A DNA stretch of 64,000 bases from Gemmiger gallinarum (GTDB lineage: Bacteria; Bacillota; Clostridia; Oscillospirales; Ruminococcaceae). Where the stretch lies: NCBI RefSeq assembly GCF_014982805.1, contig NZ_JADCKC010000001.1, forward strand, positions 620,001 through 684,000. Reading direction: 5' to 3'. The translations under genes were made by a program, and so were the position numbers. The notes under the pieces were generated by a model. The model was not told the DNA's origin, made no database searches, and saw only the letters and a program-made list of their open reading frames with translations. The first letter of the stretch is position 1. Each line of letters opens with the position of its first letter. Positions 41,698 through 49,032 of this stretch are shown in pieces.

Positions 41698-42813
41698 ATG
41701 TCAAAAATCGTCACGCGCTGCCTCAGCTTTATGCGGCAGGAAGCTGTCCTTTCCATCGCGGCCCTGCTGGCTGTGGTGTCCGCCTTTTTTGTGCTCCCCA
41801 GTGCCGGGTACCTTTCCTACATCGACTGGCACACCCTGACCCTGCTGTTCAGTCTGATGGCCGTGGTCAAGGGCTTCCAGAAGGGCGGGGTCTTCCTTTA
41901 CTTAGGCAACGCCCTGCTCCGGCGCACCGGCACCTCCCGTCAGCTTCTGCTGGTGCTGGTGTTCCTGCCCTACTTTTTCAGCATGCTCATCACCAATGAC
42001 GTTTCCCTCATCACCTTTGTGCCTTTCGGCATTACGGTGCTGCGCATGGCCGGGCAGGAACGGCTGCTCATCCCCATGGTTGTGCTTCAGACCGCGGCGG
42101 CCAACCTGGGCAGCATGCTCACCCCCATGGGTAATCCCCAGAACCTTTACCTGTACACCCAGTCGGGCATGAGCTTCGGCGCCTTCTGTCTGCTGATGCT
42201 GCCCTACGTGGCTCTGTCCGGCATCTGTCTGGCCGTCATCGCCCTGGTCTGTCCCTCCCAGAAGATCCCCGCCCTCTCGGTGCCTGCCCAGCTGGGCAGT
42301 GCCCGCTATCTCGGCTGCTGCGCCGCCGGGCTGGCCCTCTGCCTGCTGGGCATCTTCAAGCTGGTCTCCCCTGTCTGGATCGCCGCCGTCATCCTGGTCG
42401 TTCTGCTCATCGCCGACCGTCAGGTCCTGCGTCAGGTGGACTATTCCCTGCTGGGGACCTTCATCGCCTTCTTCATCTTTATCGGCAACATGGGCAACAT
42501 TCCGGCCTTCCGGGATCTGCTGGCCTCCCTCATCACCGGCCACGTGGAGGCGGTCTCGGTGCTGGCCAGCCAGATCATCAGCAACGTGCCCGCCGCCCTG
42601 CTGCTGTCCGGCTTCACCTCCGACTGGAACGCCCTCATCGTGGGCTGCAATCTGGGCGGCCTGGGCACCCTCATCGCCTCCATGGCCAGCCTCATCTCCT
42701 ACAAGCAGGTGGCCCGGGAGTACCCCGATCAGCGCAAGCCCTATTTCCTGTGGTTCACCATCTGCAACGTGGCCCTGCTGGTGCTGCTGCTTGCGGCCGA
42801 CCTTGTGTTGTGA
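41698..42813 (+). CDS. SLC13/ArsB-like (citrate-type) permease
   Basis: A 371-residue membrane protein with about ten helices. The segment FLPYFFSMLITNDVSLITFVPFGI and the repeat LLTPMGNPQNLYLYT carry the ND.. and GNPQN helix-breaking motifs of the ion transporter (CitMHS/ArsB/SLC13) superfamily. It is shorter than typical members (about 420-450). It may carry anions such as dicarboxylates or arsenite; no ars genes are nearby. ATG 41698 is chosen with a distant GGGAG; ATG 41680 is an alternative. The ABC gene follows 36 bp later on the same strand. Confidence 0.75.
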   Translation: MSKIVTRCLSFMRQEAVLSIAALLAVVSAFFVLPSAGYLSYIDWHTLTLLFSLMAVVKGFQKGGVFLYLGNALLRRTGTSRQLLLVLVFLPYFFSMLITNDVSLITFVPFGITVLRMAGQERLLIPMVVLQTAAANLGSMLTPMGNPQNLYLYTQSGMSFGAFCLLMLPYVALSGICLAVIALVCPSQKIPALSVPAQLGSARYLGCCAAGLALCLLGIFKLVSPVWIAAVILVVLLIADRQVLRQVDYSLLGTFIAFFIFIGNMGNIPAFRDLLASLITGHVEAVSVLASQIISNVPAALLLSGFTSDWNALIVGCNLGGLGTLIASMASLISYKQVAREYPDQRKPYFLWFTICNVALLVLLLAADLVL

Positions 42814-42849
42814 TACCATTTTCACAGACACACTGGGGAGGGCCGCCCT

Positions 42850-44618
42850 ATGCATAGCACATCGGAATCCAGACAGCTCTGGAAAAAGATTTTTGCCCTG
42901 CTGCCCCAGCGGCAGAAGCTGGGCTTCTTTGTCGTCCTGCTCATTCTGGCAGTCTCGGCGGGGCTGAGCCAGGTCACACCTTTGGCTATCGGCTATCTCA
43001 CCGACCACGTGCTGGCCCAGCAAAACATCGCCTTTGCCTCGGTGGTGCCCATTCTGCTGGGAATTCTGCTGGTCAATGTGGTCAACGAGGTCATCAAGGT
43101 CATCCGCCGCCTTATCGTGGAGGACACCGCCACCCAGGCCGAAAAAATTGCCCGCCGCAAAGCCACCGACGCCCTTTTGCTGGCCCCGCTGAACTACTTC
43201 CGCAGCCACATGACCGGCAACATTCACGGCCGCCTCAACCGCAGCCTGGAGGGCACCGTCAAGCTTATCAAGCTGATGTTCATGGACTTTGCCCCCGCCG
43301 TCACCACCGGCGTGGCCGCCATCGTCACCATCTTTTACAAGCTGCCGGTGCCGGTGGCCCTGATGGTGGTGCTGGTGATCCCGGTGGGCACCTTCATCGT
43401 CTTCCGGCAGATCAGCACCCAGAAAGGCATCCGCGTGGAGCTGATGGACACCAAAGCCGAGATGGACGGCACCATGGTGGAGCTGCTGGGCGGTATCGAG
43501 ACCATCCGCGCCCTGGACAGCGCCCGGGACGAGGGCGCCCGCATTGAGGACCGCGCCGAGGCCCTGCGCAAAAAAGAGATGCGCCACCACACCGCCATGG
43601 CCTTTTACGACTGTCTCAAGTTCGTCAACGAGGTGGTGTTCAGCGTGCTGGTCATCGGCGTGTCGGTGCTGCTGGCCTCCCGGGGGGGATCATCACCATC
43701 GGCACCGTGCTCACCGCCTACCTTTGCTTTACTCAGCTTACCGGCCCCCTGCGGGAGCTGCACCGCATTCTGGACGAGTTCTCTGAGTGCACGGTACTGG
43801 CGGTGGATTACTTCCGCATTCTGGACCTGCCCCCGGACTTTTCCTACCGGCCGGAGGAGGCCCTGCACGCCCCCATCACCTCCAACGAGATCCGCCTTTC
43901 CGGCATCCATTTTGCCTACCCGGAAAAGCCCGATGCGGAGATTCTGAAAGGGCTGGATCTGGTGATCCCGGCGGGAGAGTTTTTGGGCATTGCCGGTCCC
44001 AGCGGCTGCGGCAAGTCCACCCTCATCAAGGTCATTGACAAGCTGGAGCCCGCTGCCGGGCAGGTCCTGCTGGGTGGGGCCTGTCTGGACGGGCTGTCCC
44101 GGCAGGAGCTGGCCGAAAACGTGGCCCTGGTCCCCCAGACGCCCTTCCTCATTGCAGACACCGTCTACCACAACATCTGCTACGGCATCAAGCGGCAGGT
44201 CTCCGCCGAGGAGGTCCGGGAAGCCGCCCGCAAGGCCCGCATTGCTGCGGACATTGAACAGCTGCCCGGCGGCTACGACTTTATGCTGTCGGAGGGCGGC
44301 GCCAACCTGTCCGGCGGGCAGCGCCAGCGCATCGCCCTGGCCCGCATCTTTCTGAAAAAGCCCCGAATCCTGATTCTGGACGAGGCCACCAGCGCCCTGG
44401 ACAATACCTCGGAAAAGCACATCCAGGCCGAGATCGAGCGGATGAAGCAGGAGTGCGGCACCACCGTCATCTCCATCGCCCACCGCCTGACCACCCTGCA
44501 GAACTGTGACGAGATCATCGTCATGGACAAGGGACAGATCGTCCAGCGGGGCACCTTTGCCAAGCTCAAGGCCACCCCCGGCATCTTTCAGGATATGGCA
44601 AACGGCATCCTGAAATAA
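42850..44618 (+). pseudogene. ABC exporter (fused permease/ATPase) split by a frameshift in a G run
   Basis: Together the two frames make a normal half-transporter of about 589 residues. The first (from ATG 42850, SD GGGGAGG) encodes the six-helix exporter permease up to LLASRGG near residue 280; the second continues with LTAYLCFTQLTGPLREL and the ATPase: Walker A GPSGCGKST, Q-loop PQTPF, signature LSGGQRQR, Walker B ILILDEATSALD and the switch His in AHRLTTL. The frames switch at seven G (43682-43688); eight G would give an intact gene reading GGIITIGTVLTAYL. All ATPase motifs are intact, so the break looks recent, artefactual or corrected by slippage. Function: lipid, peptide or drug export. 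Confidence 0.85.
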
Positions 44619-44681
44619 ATGGCCGGGCAGCAGCACTGGCTTTCCCATCCGCTTTTTGCTGATTCATTACTATATATAAAG

Positions 44682-44717
44682 AAAGAGGGCATCGCCTTGA
44701 GGCGGTGTCCTCTTTTG
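44682..44717. terminator. Terminator after the ABC gene
   Basis: GAGGGCATCGCC-TTGA-GGCGGTGTCCTC followed by TTTT; leftward it also ends in CTTTCTTT and can end ogt. Confidence 0.8.
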
Positions 44718-44734
44718 TATTCCTTTTTGGGGAT

Positions 44735-45277
44735 TCATTCGCGGGAAAGGCGGCAGAGCAGGGCGTCACGGCCGGTATCCACACCCTCATGGCGGAGAAG
44801 CCATTCCTTTTTGTCCAGGCCTCCCGCGTAGCCGGTGAGGAAGCCGTCCGCCCCCACCACCCGGTGGCAGGGGACAATAATGGAGATGGGGTTGTGCCCC
44901 ACTGCCCCGCCCACCGCCTGGGCTGAAATTCTGCTCCGTCCCAGCCGGGCTGCCGTCTGCACAGCCAGGCGGCCATAGGTGGTGACCTGTCCGCAGGGAA
45001 TCTCCTGCAGGCAGGCCCACACCGCCTGACGGAACGGACTGCCCGCCGGGCGAAGGCTCAGGCCTTCCAGACCCGGGCGCTCCCCTGCAAAGTAGCGGTC
45101 CAGCCAGAGGCGGGCCTCGGGCAGGCCGGGGGCATCCTCCCGGCGTTCCGGCGGTTGGGAGAGGGTCGCCGCAAAATATTTCTGCCCCTCGATCCAAAGC
45201 CCGGCCAGGCCCTGCCCGTCGCTGACAAGGCTCAGCACGCCGATGGGAGAATCATACCGGGTCATAAAATAAGTCAT
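44735..45277 (-). CDS. ogt: Methylated-DNA--protein-cysteine methyltransferase
   Basis: A 180-residue suicide DNA-repair protein that removes methyl groups from O6-methylguanine. The acceptor cysteine is in PCHRVVG; the helix-turn-helix with the arginine finger (QVTTYGRLA and AVGGAVGHNPISII) is intact. The N-terminal domain is the short Ogt type. ATG 45277 follows AAGGAGAG; the longer frame would run into tRNA-Trp. It is transcribed leftward downstream of tRNA-Trp but separated by that gene's terminator. Confidence 0.93.
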   Translation of the reverse strand: MTYFMTRYDSPIGVLSLVSDGQGLAGLWIEGQKYFAATLSQPPERREDAPGLPEARLWLDRYFAGERPGLEGLSLRPAGSPFRQAVWACLQEIPCGQVTTYGRLAVQTAARLGRSRISAQAVGGAVGHNPISIIVPCHRVVGADGFLTGYAGGLDKKEWLLRHEGVDTGRDALLCRLSRE

Positions 45278-45329
45278 GGAAGTTCTCTCCTTTGCGCAAA
45301 GGCAGCGAAGTACTGCGGACAGATAGAAG

Positions 45330-45358
45330 AAAAACCGGACGGCTGAAACCGTCCGGTT
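45330..45358 (-). terminator. Terminator of tRNA-Trp
   Basis: AAACCGGACGG-CTGAAA-CCGTCCGGTTT stem; leftward it ends in TTTTTC. Confidence 0.85.
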
Positions 45359-45434
45359 TGGCAGGGGTAGAAGGATTCGAACCCTCGGCACGCGGTTTTG
45401 GAGACCGCTGCTCTACCAACTGAGCTATGCCCCT
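45359..45434 (-). tRNA. tRNA-Trp (anticodon CCA)
   Basis: A 76-nt cloverleaf with encoded CCA, read leftward. Anticodon stem GCGGT/ACCGC around CT-CCA-AA; D arm TAGCTCAGTTGGTAGAGCA; T loop TTCGAAT. The acceptor stem AGGGGCA pairs with TACCCCT except for a C6-A67 mismatch, where most bacterial tRNA-Trp have C-G. It has its own promoter and terminator. Confidence 0.93.
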
Positions 45435-45466
45435 ATGCATTTCTGTCTGTCAGATGATGCTATATT

Positions 45467-45495
45467 AGAATAGCGAATTTGGCGGCATTTGTCAA
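45467..45495 (-). promoter_or_regulatory. Promoter of tRNA-Trp
   Basis: Leftward TTGACA (45495-45490), 17 bp, TATTCT (45472-45467). Confidence 0.82.
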
Positions 45496-45567
45496 GGGGA
45501 AGGGCTCAAAAAATCTGATTTTTTTGCAAAATAATTTCCGGACGGCAAAAACCTTTTGCAATCAGAA

Positions 45568-45596
45568 TTGAAAGTGACGCACAGATGTGCTATACT
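45568..45596 (+). promoter_or_regulatory. Promoter of the yebC gene
   Basis: TTGAAA (45568-45573), 17 bp, TATACT (45591-45596). The leader to the start (about 140 bp) contains GC-rich GTGCGCCGGGG and GCGCGCCGGGG near-repeats that can form hairpins. Confidence 0.8.
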
Positions 45597-45740
45597 ATAC
45601 CATTGTAATATGTGGATCTGTGCGCCGGGGCTTCCCTGTGCACGGGTCTTGCCCTCTGGCTGTGCATCCGCGCGCCGGGGCGATAGAACGCACGGGCCGT
45701 TTTTTCGGTCCGATCATCGACTAATTTAGGGGGATCATCC

Positions 45741-46478
45741 ATGTCCGGACACAGCAAATGGAACAACATCAAGCGCAAAAAGGAAAAGACCGACGGCGCC
45801 CGCGCCAAGATCTTCACCAAAATCGGCCGCGAGATCAGCGTCGCCGTCCGTGAGGGCGGCAGCGACCCCGCTTCCAACAGCAAGCTGGCCGCGCTCATCA
45901 GCAAGGCCAAGGCCAACAACGTCCCGAACGACAACATTCAGCGCACCATCAAGCGCGCTGAGGGCGGCGACCGCACCGAGTACGAAGCCATCACCTACGA
46001 GGGCTACGGCCCCGGCGGCATCGCAGTCATGGTCGAGACCCTGACCGACAACCGCAACCGTACCGCTGCCAACATGCGCCACTACTTCGACAAGTTCGGC
46101 GGCAACCTGGGCAACATGGGCTGCGTGGGCTTCCTCTTCAACCAGAAGGGTGTTATCGTCCTCGACCTGGAGGACAAGGACGCCGATGAGGCCATGATGG
46201 ACGCGCTGGATGCCGGTGCCGAGGACTTCGACGCCAGCGAGGATGCTGCCGAGGTCACCACCGATCCGGACAACTTCAGCGCTGTCTGCGATGCTCTGCA
46301 GAAGAAGGGCTACTCTTTCATCTCCGCCGATGTGGCCATGGTTCCCACCACCACCTCCACCCTGACCGACCCCGATCAGATGGCCAACATGGCCAAGTTG
46401 CTCAACGCGCTGGACGATGATGACGATGTCCAGAACGCCTGGCACAACCTGGAGAACGAGGACGAGCTGGACCGCTGA
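45741..46478 (+). CDS. yebC: YebC/PmpR family translation factor / regulator
   Basis: A 245-residue protein of the YebC family starting MSGHSKWNNIKRKKEKTDG, the standard signature; the three-domain plan (helical N-terminal domain, GYGPGG core, acidic C-terminal domain) is complete. The YebC family is annotated as a transcriptional regulator; recent work assigns members to relief of ribosome stalling at proline runs. The C terminus is unusually acidic (DDDDDVQN). It is monocistronic. Confidence 0.95.
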   Translation: MSGHSKWNNIKRKKEKTDGARAKIFTKIGREISVAVREGGSDPASNSKLAALISKAKANNVPNDNIQRTIKRAEGGDRTEYEAITYEGYGPGGIAVMVETLTDNRNRTAANMRHYFDKFGGNLGNMGCVGFLFNQKGVIVLDLEDKDADEAMMDALDAGAEDFDASEDAAEVTTDPDNFSAVCDALQKKGYSFISADVAMVPTTTSTLTDPDQMANMAKLLNALDDDDDVQNAWHNLENEDELDR

Positions 46479-46513
46479 GTCTGCTTTCCCGCTTTCCTGC
46501 AACCTTCACATAC

Positions 46514-46610
46514 AAAACAGCTGCGCCGCGTCAGATCTGAACGCGAAGTACATACGCCTTCCCTGCCGGGCGGGCGGTGTCCTCCGTCCAACGCAGCGCA
46601 GCTGTTTTTT
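46514..46610 (+). terminator. Terminator after yebC
   Basis: AAAACAGCTGCGC (46514-46526) pairs with GCGCAGCTGTTTT (46596-46608) around a long, partly structured loop, followed by T. Confidence 0.65.
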
Positions 46611-46680
46611 CAGGTGTGCGGCTCTATCCGGGCCGTACCTGCCGGAACCGGTTCCCATCCACAAGAGAGGAAATGGTAGA

Positions 46681-48354
46681 ATGTCCAATCAAGTTCCCTG
46701 CCCCCATTGTCTCGAACCCATCGCCCCGGATTTCCACGGTCTGTGCCCTCACTGCGGCAAAAGTCTGGACAACGAAAACCCGGAGGGCGCCCTGCCCTTC
46801 GGCACCCAGCTGGCCGGAAAATACACGGTAGGCAAGTACCTGAGCGCCGACGGCGACGGTCTGTGCTATCGCGGTGTGGACAATGAGCAGGTCCGCTTTG
46901 TGCGCATCAAGGAATACTTTCCCGTCACCCTGTGCAACGGCCGCAGCCCCGAGGGCGCCCTTATGCCCAAGGCCGGGCGTGAGGTGCTGTTCAAGACCAG
47001 CCGGATGGACTTCAAGGACCTGTACGACGACCTGCACCGGCTGACCCCGGCCACCGGCCTCTCCCGCATTCTCGATGTCATTGAGGAGAACAACACCGTC
47101 TACGGCGTGGAGGAGAGCGAAAAAGGCATGACGCTCACCCATTATCTCTCCCTCAAGTCCCGGCCCCTCACCCCCGCCGAGGCACGCACCCTGCTGCAGC
47201 CCGTCATGGAGGGGGTGGCCCTGCTGCACAAGTCGGGGCTCATCCATCGCGGCATCTGCCCGGACAACATCCTTTTGCCCATCGACGGCACCGCCATGCT
47301 CACCGGCTACGGCACCCTGGCCCTGCGCACCGGCGGCAGCGAGCTGAAAAGCCAGCTTTATGCAGGCTACGCCGCGCCGGAACAGTATTCGGCGGCAGAG
47401 TTCTCCGGCCGGTACACCGACGTGTATGCCCTGGCCGCCGTGACCTACCGGCTGGTCACCGGGCAGACTCCTGTCTCCGCTCCCCAGCGCCGGGTGCGGG
47501 ACAGCATGGAATCCGCCCACAGCCTGGAAGCCTCGGTGCCCACCTATTTTTCCCAGGTGATCTCCTGCGCCATGCGTCTGGACCCCGCCAAGCGGATGCA
47601 GACTGTCCCCGAGCTGATGAGCGCTCTGGCCAACCCCAATGTAGCCAACGCCATGTTCGAGACCGGCGAGAATCAGGTATCCACCAAAAAAATTCTGGGC
47701 GCGGCTCTGGTGGTCATCTTTGTGCTGGCGGTCCTGCTGCTGTGGAGTCTGCTGCATCCCTTCGGGAGTTCCAACAGTTCCAACACAGATACCCCCTCCT
47801 CCCAGACCACTGTATCCTCCCCTGCCCCCACCGCCACGCCGGAGGCCCTGACCTACCCCAATCTGGTGGGGCAAAAGCTGGAGGATGTGGAGGATTCCGA
47901 CCTGTACGCCTCCTTCCGCATCGTGCCCACCGAGGAATACTCGGCGGACTATGAGGCGGGGATCATCCTCTCTCAGGAGCAGGAGGCCGGCACCCCCGTG
48001 GAGGAAGGCAGCGACCCCACCATCGACGTGGTGGTGAGCAAGGGGTATCCCATCATGCCGGAAATCACCAACTTTCCGCAGAAAAAGGCGGAGGAGAAAC
48101 TGGATGAAGCCGGGATCGCCCAATACACCATCCGCATCGTGGAAAACAACACCGAATTTGCCGCCGGCTGCGTGGTCATGTGCACCGGGGAGAACGGTGT
48201 CCGCATTGAAGCAGGTATGCCGGTGGACCCGTCGGTCATCATTGACGTGTGGATCGCCGGGGAGCGGGATGACACCGCACAGGTGGACAGTACCTCCGGC
48301 AGTTCCTCCTCTGCCGCCTCGTCGGACAGCACGGCATCTTCCGGCGGGCAGTAA
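46681..48354 (+). CDS. Zinc-ribbon / pseudokinase / PASTA membrane protein
   Basis: A 557-residue protein. Residues 7-25 form a zinc ribbon (CPHC...CPHC); about 44-320 have an eukaryotic-like protein kinase fold with the ATP-site lysine K77 (RIKEYFP). The catalytic loop reads H189-R190-G191 (HRGICPDN) instead of HRD, and the DFG position reads G209-Y210-G211, so the catalytic base and the Mg-binding Asp are both missing: a predicted pseudokinase. A membrane helix (338-359), a Ser/Thr-rich linker, two PASTA domains (about 385-525) and a Ser-rich tail follow outside. PASTA domains bind peptidoglycan fragments, so it may sense the wall and signal by protein contact. ATG 46681 has AGAGG upstream. 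Confidence 0.8.
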   Translation: MSNQVPCPHCLEPIAPDFHGLCPHCGKSLDNENPEGALPFGTQLAGKYTVGKYLSADGDGLCYRGVDNEQVRFVRIKEYFPVTLCNGRSPEGALMPKAGREVLFKTSRMDFKDLYDDLHRLTPATGLSRILDVIEENNTVYGVEESEKGMTLTHYLSLKSRPLTPAEARTLLQPVMEGVALLHKSGLIHRGICPDNILLPIDGTAMLTGYGTLALRTGGSELKSQLYAGYAAPEQYSAAEFSGRYTDVYALAAVTYRLVTGQTPVSAPQRRVRDSMESAHSLEASVPTYFSQVISCAMRLDPAKRMQTVPELMSALANPNVANAMFETGENQVSTKKILGAALVVIFVLAVLLLWSLLHPFGSSNSSNTDTPSSQTTVSSPAPTATPEALTYPNLVGQKLEDVEDSDLYASFRIVPTEEYSADYEAGIILSQEQEAGTPVEEGSDPTIDVVVSKGYPIMPEITNFPQKKAEEKLDEAGIAQYTIRIVENNTEFAAGCVVMCTGENGVRIEAGMPVDPSVIIDVWIAGERDDTAQVDSTSGSSSSAASSDSTASSGGQ

Positions 48355-48388
48355 TCTGTTTCCTTCCCTGCCGGTCTGACAAAACAAC

Positions 48389-48430
48389 AAGGCCCGGGCC
48401 ATTTCCTGACGGAGTGGTCCGGGCCTTTTG
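48389..48430 (+). terminator. Terminator after the pseudokinase gene
   Basis: AAGGCCCGG-CCA pairs with TGG-CCGGGCCTT, followed by TT. Confidence 0.82.
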
Positions 48431-48479
48431 TCATATTTGAATTTTCCTGGTTTTGTGCCGCATCCGGTGTGTCCCAGGC

Positions 48480-48530
48480 AAAAAGAACCGCCCCCATGCG
48501 GACCGGAAGTCCGGTGCATGGGGGCGGTTG
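48480..48530 (-). terminator. Terminator after the NifX-like gene
   Basis: Leftward AACCGCCCCCATGC pairs with GCATGGGGGCGGTT, followed by CTTTTTG. Confidence 0.85.
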
Positions 48531-48568
48531 CCGGGTTTTACTTGTAACCTGGCGGGCAAAGGCAGCAA

Positions 48569-48994
48569 TCAGCCGCAGCTGCCGTCGTGGCCATGGCAGC
48601 TCCCATGGCTATGGCAGCCGCCCTCATGGCCGCCGCAGGAGTGGCCCTCGCCGTGGTGGTCGTGATGGTCGCAGTGAACGTCAGGATCAAAGGCAAGACG
48701 GCCGTCCAGCAGGGCCTGCACAGCATCGTCCGCGCTGCCTGCCACGCCGCCGTACAGGCGGATACCCGCATTGGCCAGCGCCATCTGGGCGCCGCCGCCG
48801 ATGCCGCCGCAGATCAGAGTGTCCACGCCGTGGGCTGCCAGAAAGCCTGCCAGGGCGCCGTGGCCGCTGCCCATGGTGTCCACGACCTGAGATGCGATGA
48901 CTTTGCCGTTCTGCACATCATACAGCTTGAACTGCTGCGTGTGGCCGAAGTGGCCGAAGATGTTACCGTTTTCATAGGTGACTGCGATTTTCAT
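48569..48994 (-). CDS. NifX/NifB-type FeMo-cofactor-binding-like protein with His-rich tail
   Basis: A 141-residue protein. Residues 1-105 are the dinitrogenase iron-molybdenum cofactor (NifX/NafY/VnfX) domain: MKIAVTYENGNIFGHFGH start and CGGIGGGAQMALANAGI. In non-fixing anaerobes such proteins bind metal clusters of unknown role. The C-terminal 35 residues are a His/Cys/Gly-rich tail (HCDHHDHHGEGHSCGGHEGG) able to bind metal. No nif genes are present. It starts 38 bp after asnB on the same strand. SD AAGGAGAG precedes ATG. Confidence 0.82.
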   Translation of the reverse strand: MKIAVTYENGNIFGHFGHTQQFKLYDVQNGKVIASQVVDTMGSGHGALAGFLAAHGVDTLICGGIGGGAQMALANAGIRLYGGVAGSADDAVQALLDGRLAFDPDVHCDHHDHHGEGHSCGGHEGGCHSHGSCHGHDGSCG

Positions 48995-49032
48995 GAGAGA
49001 TCTCTCCTTTTGCGTTGCGTAAAGCGAAGGGT

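Noticed and set aside
41698-42813. Arsenite exporter ArsB
   Set aside because: The permease shares superfamily motifs, but there is no arsR/arsC nearby and the length is shorter than ArsB, so only a superfamily call is made.
44735-45391. Longer N terminus for ogt
   Set aside because: The extension runs across tRNA-Trp and its terminator; the ATG at 45277 has a good SD and gives the normal length.
48569-48994. Evidence for nitrogen fixation
   Set aside because: A NifX-like domain alone is common in non-fixing anaerobes; no nifHDK, nifB or nifE/N genes are present.
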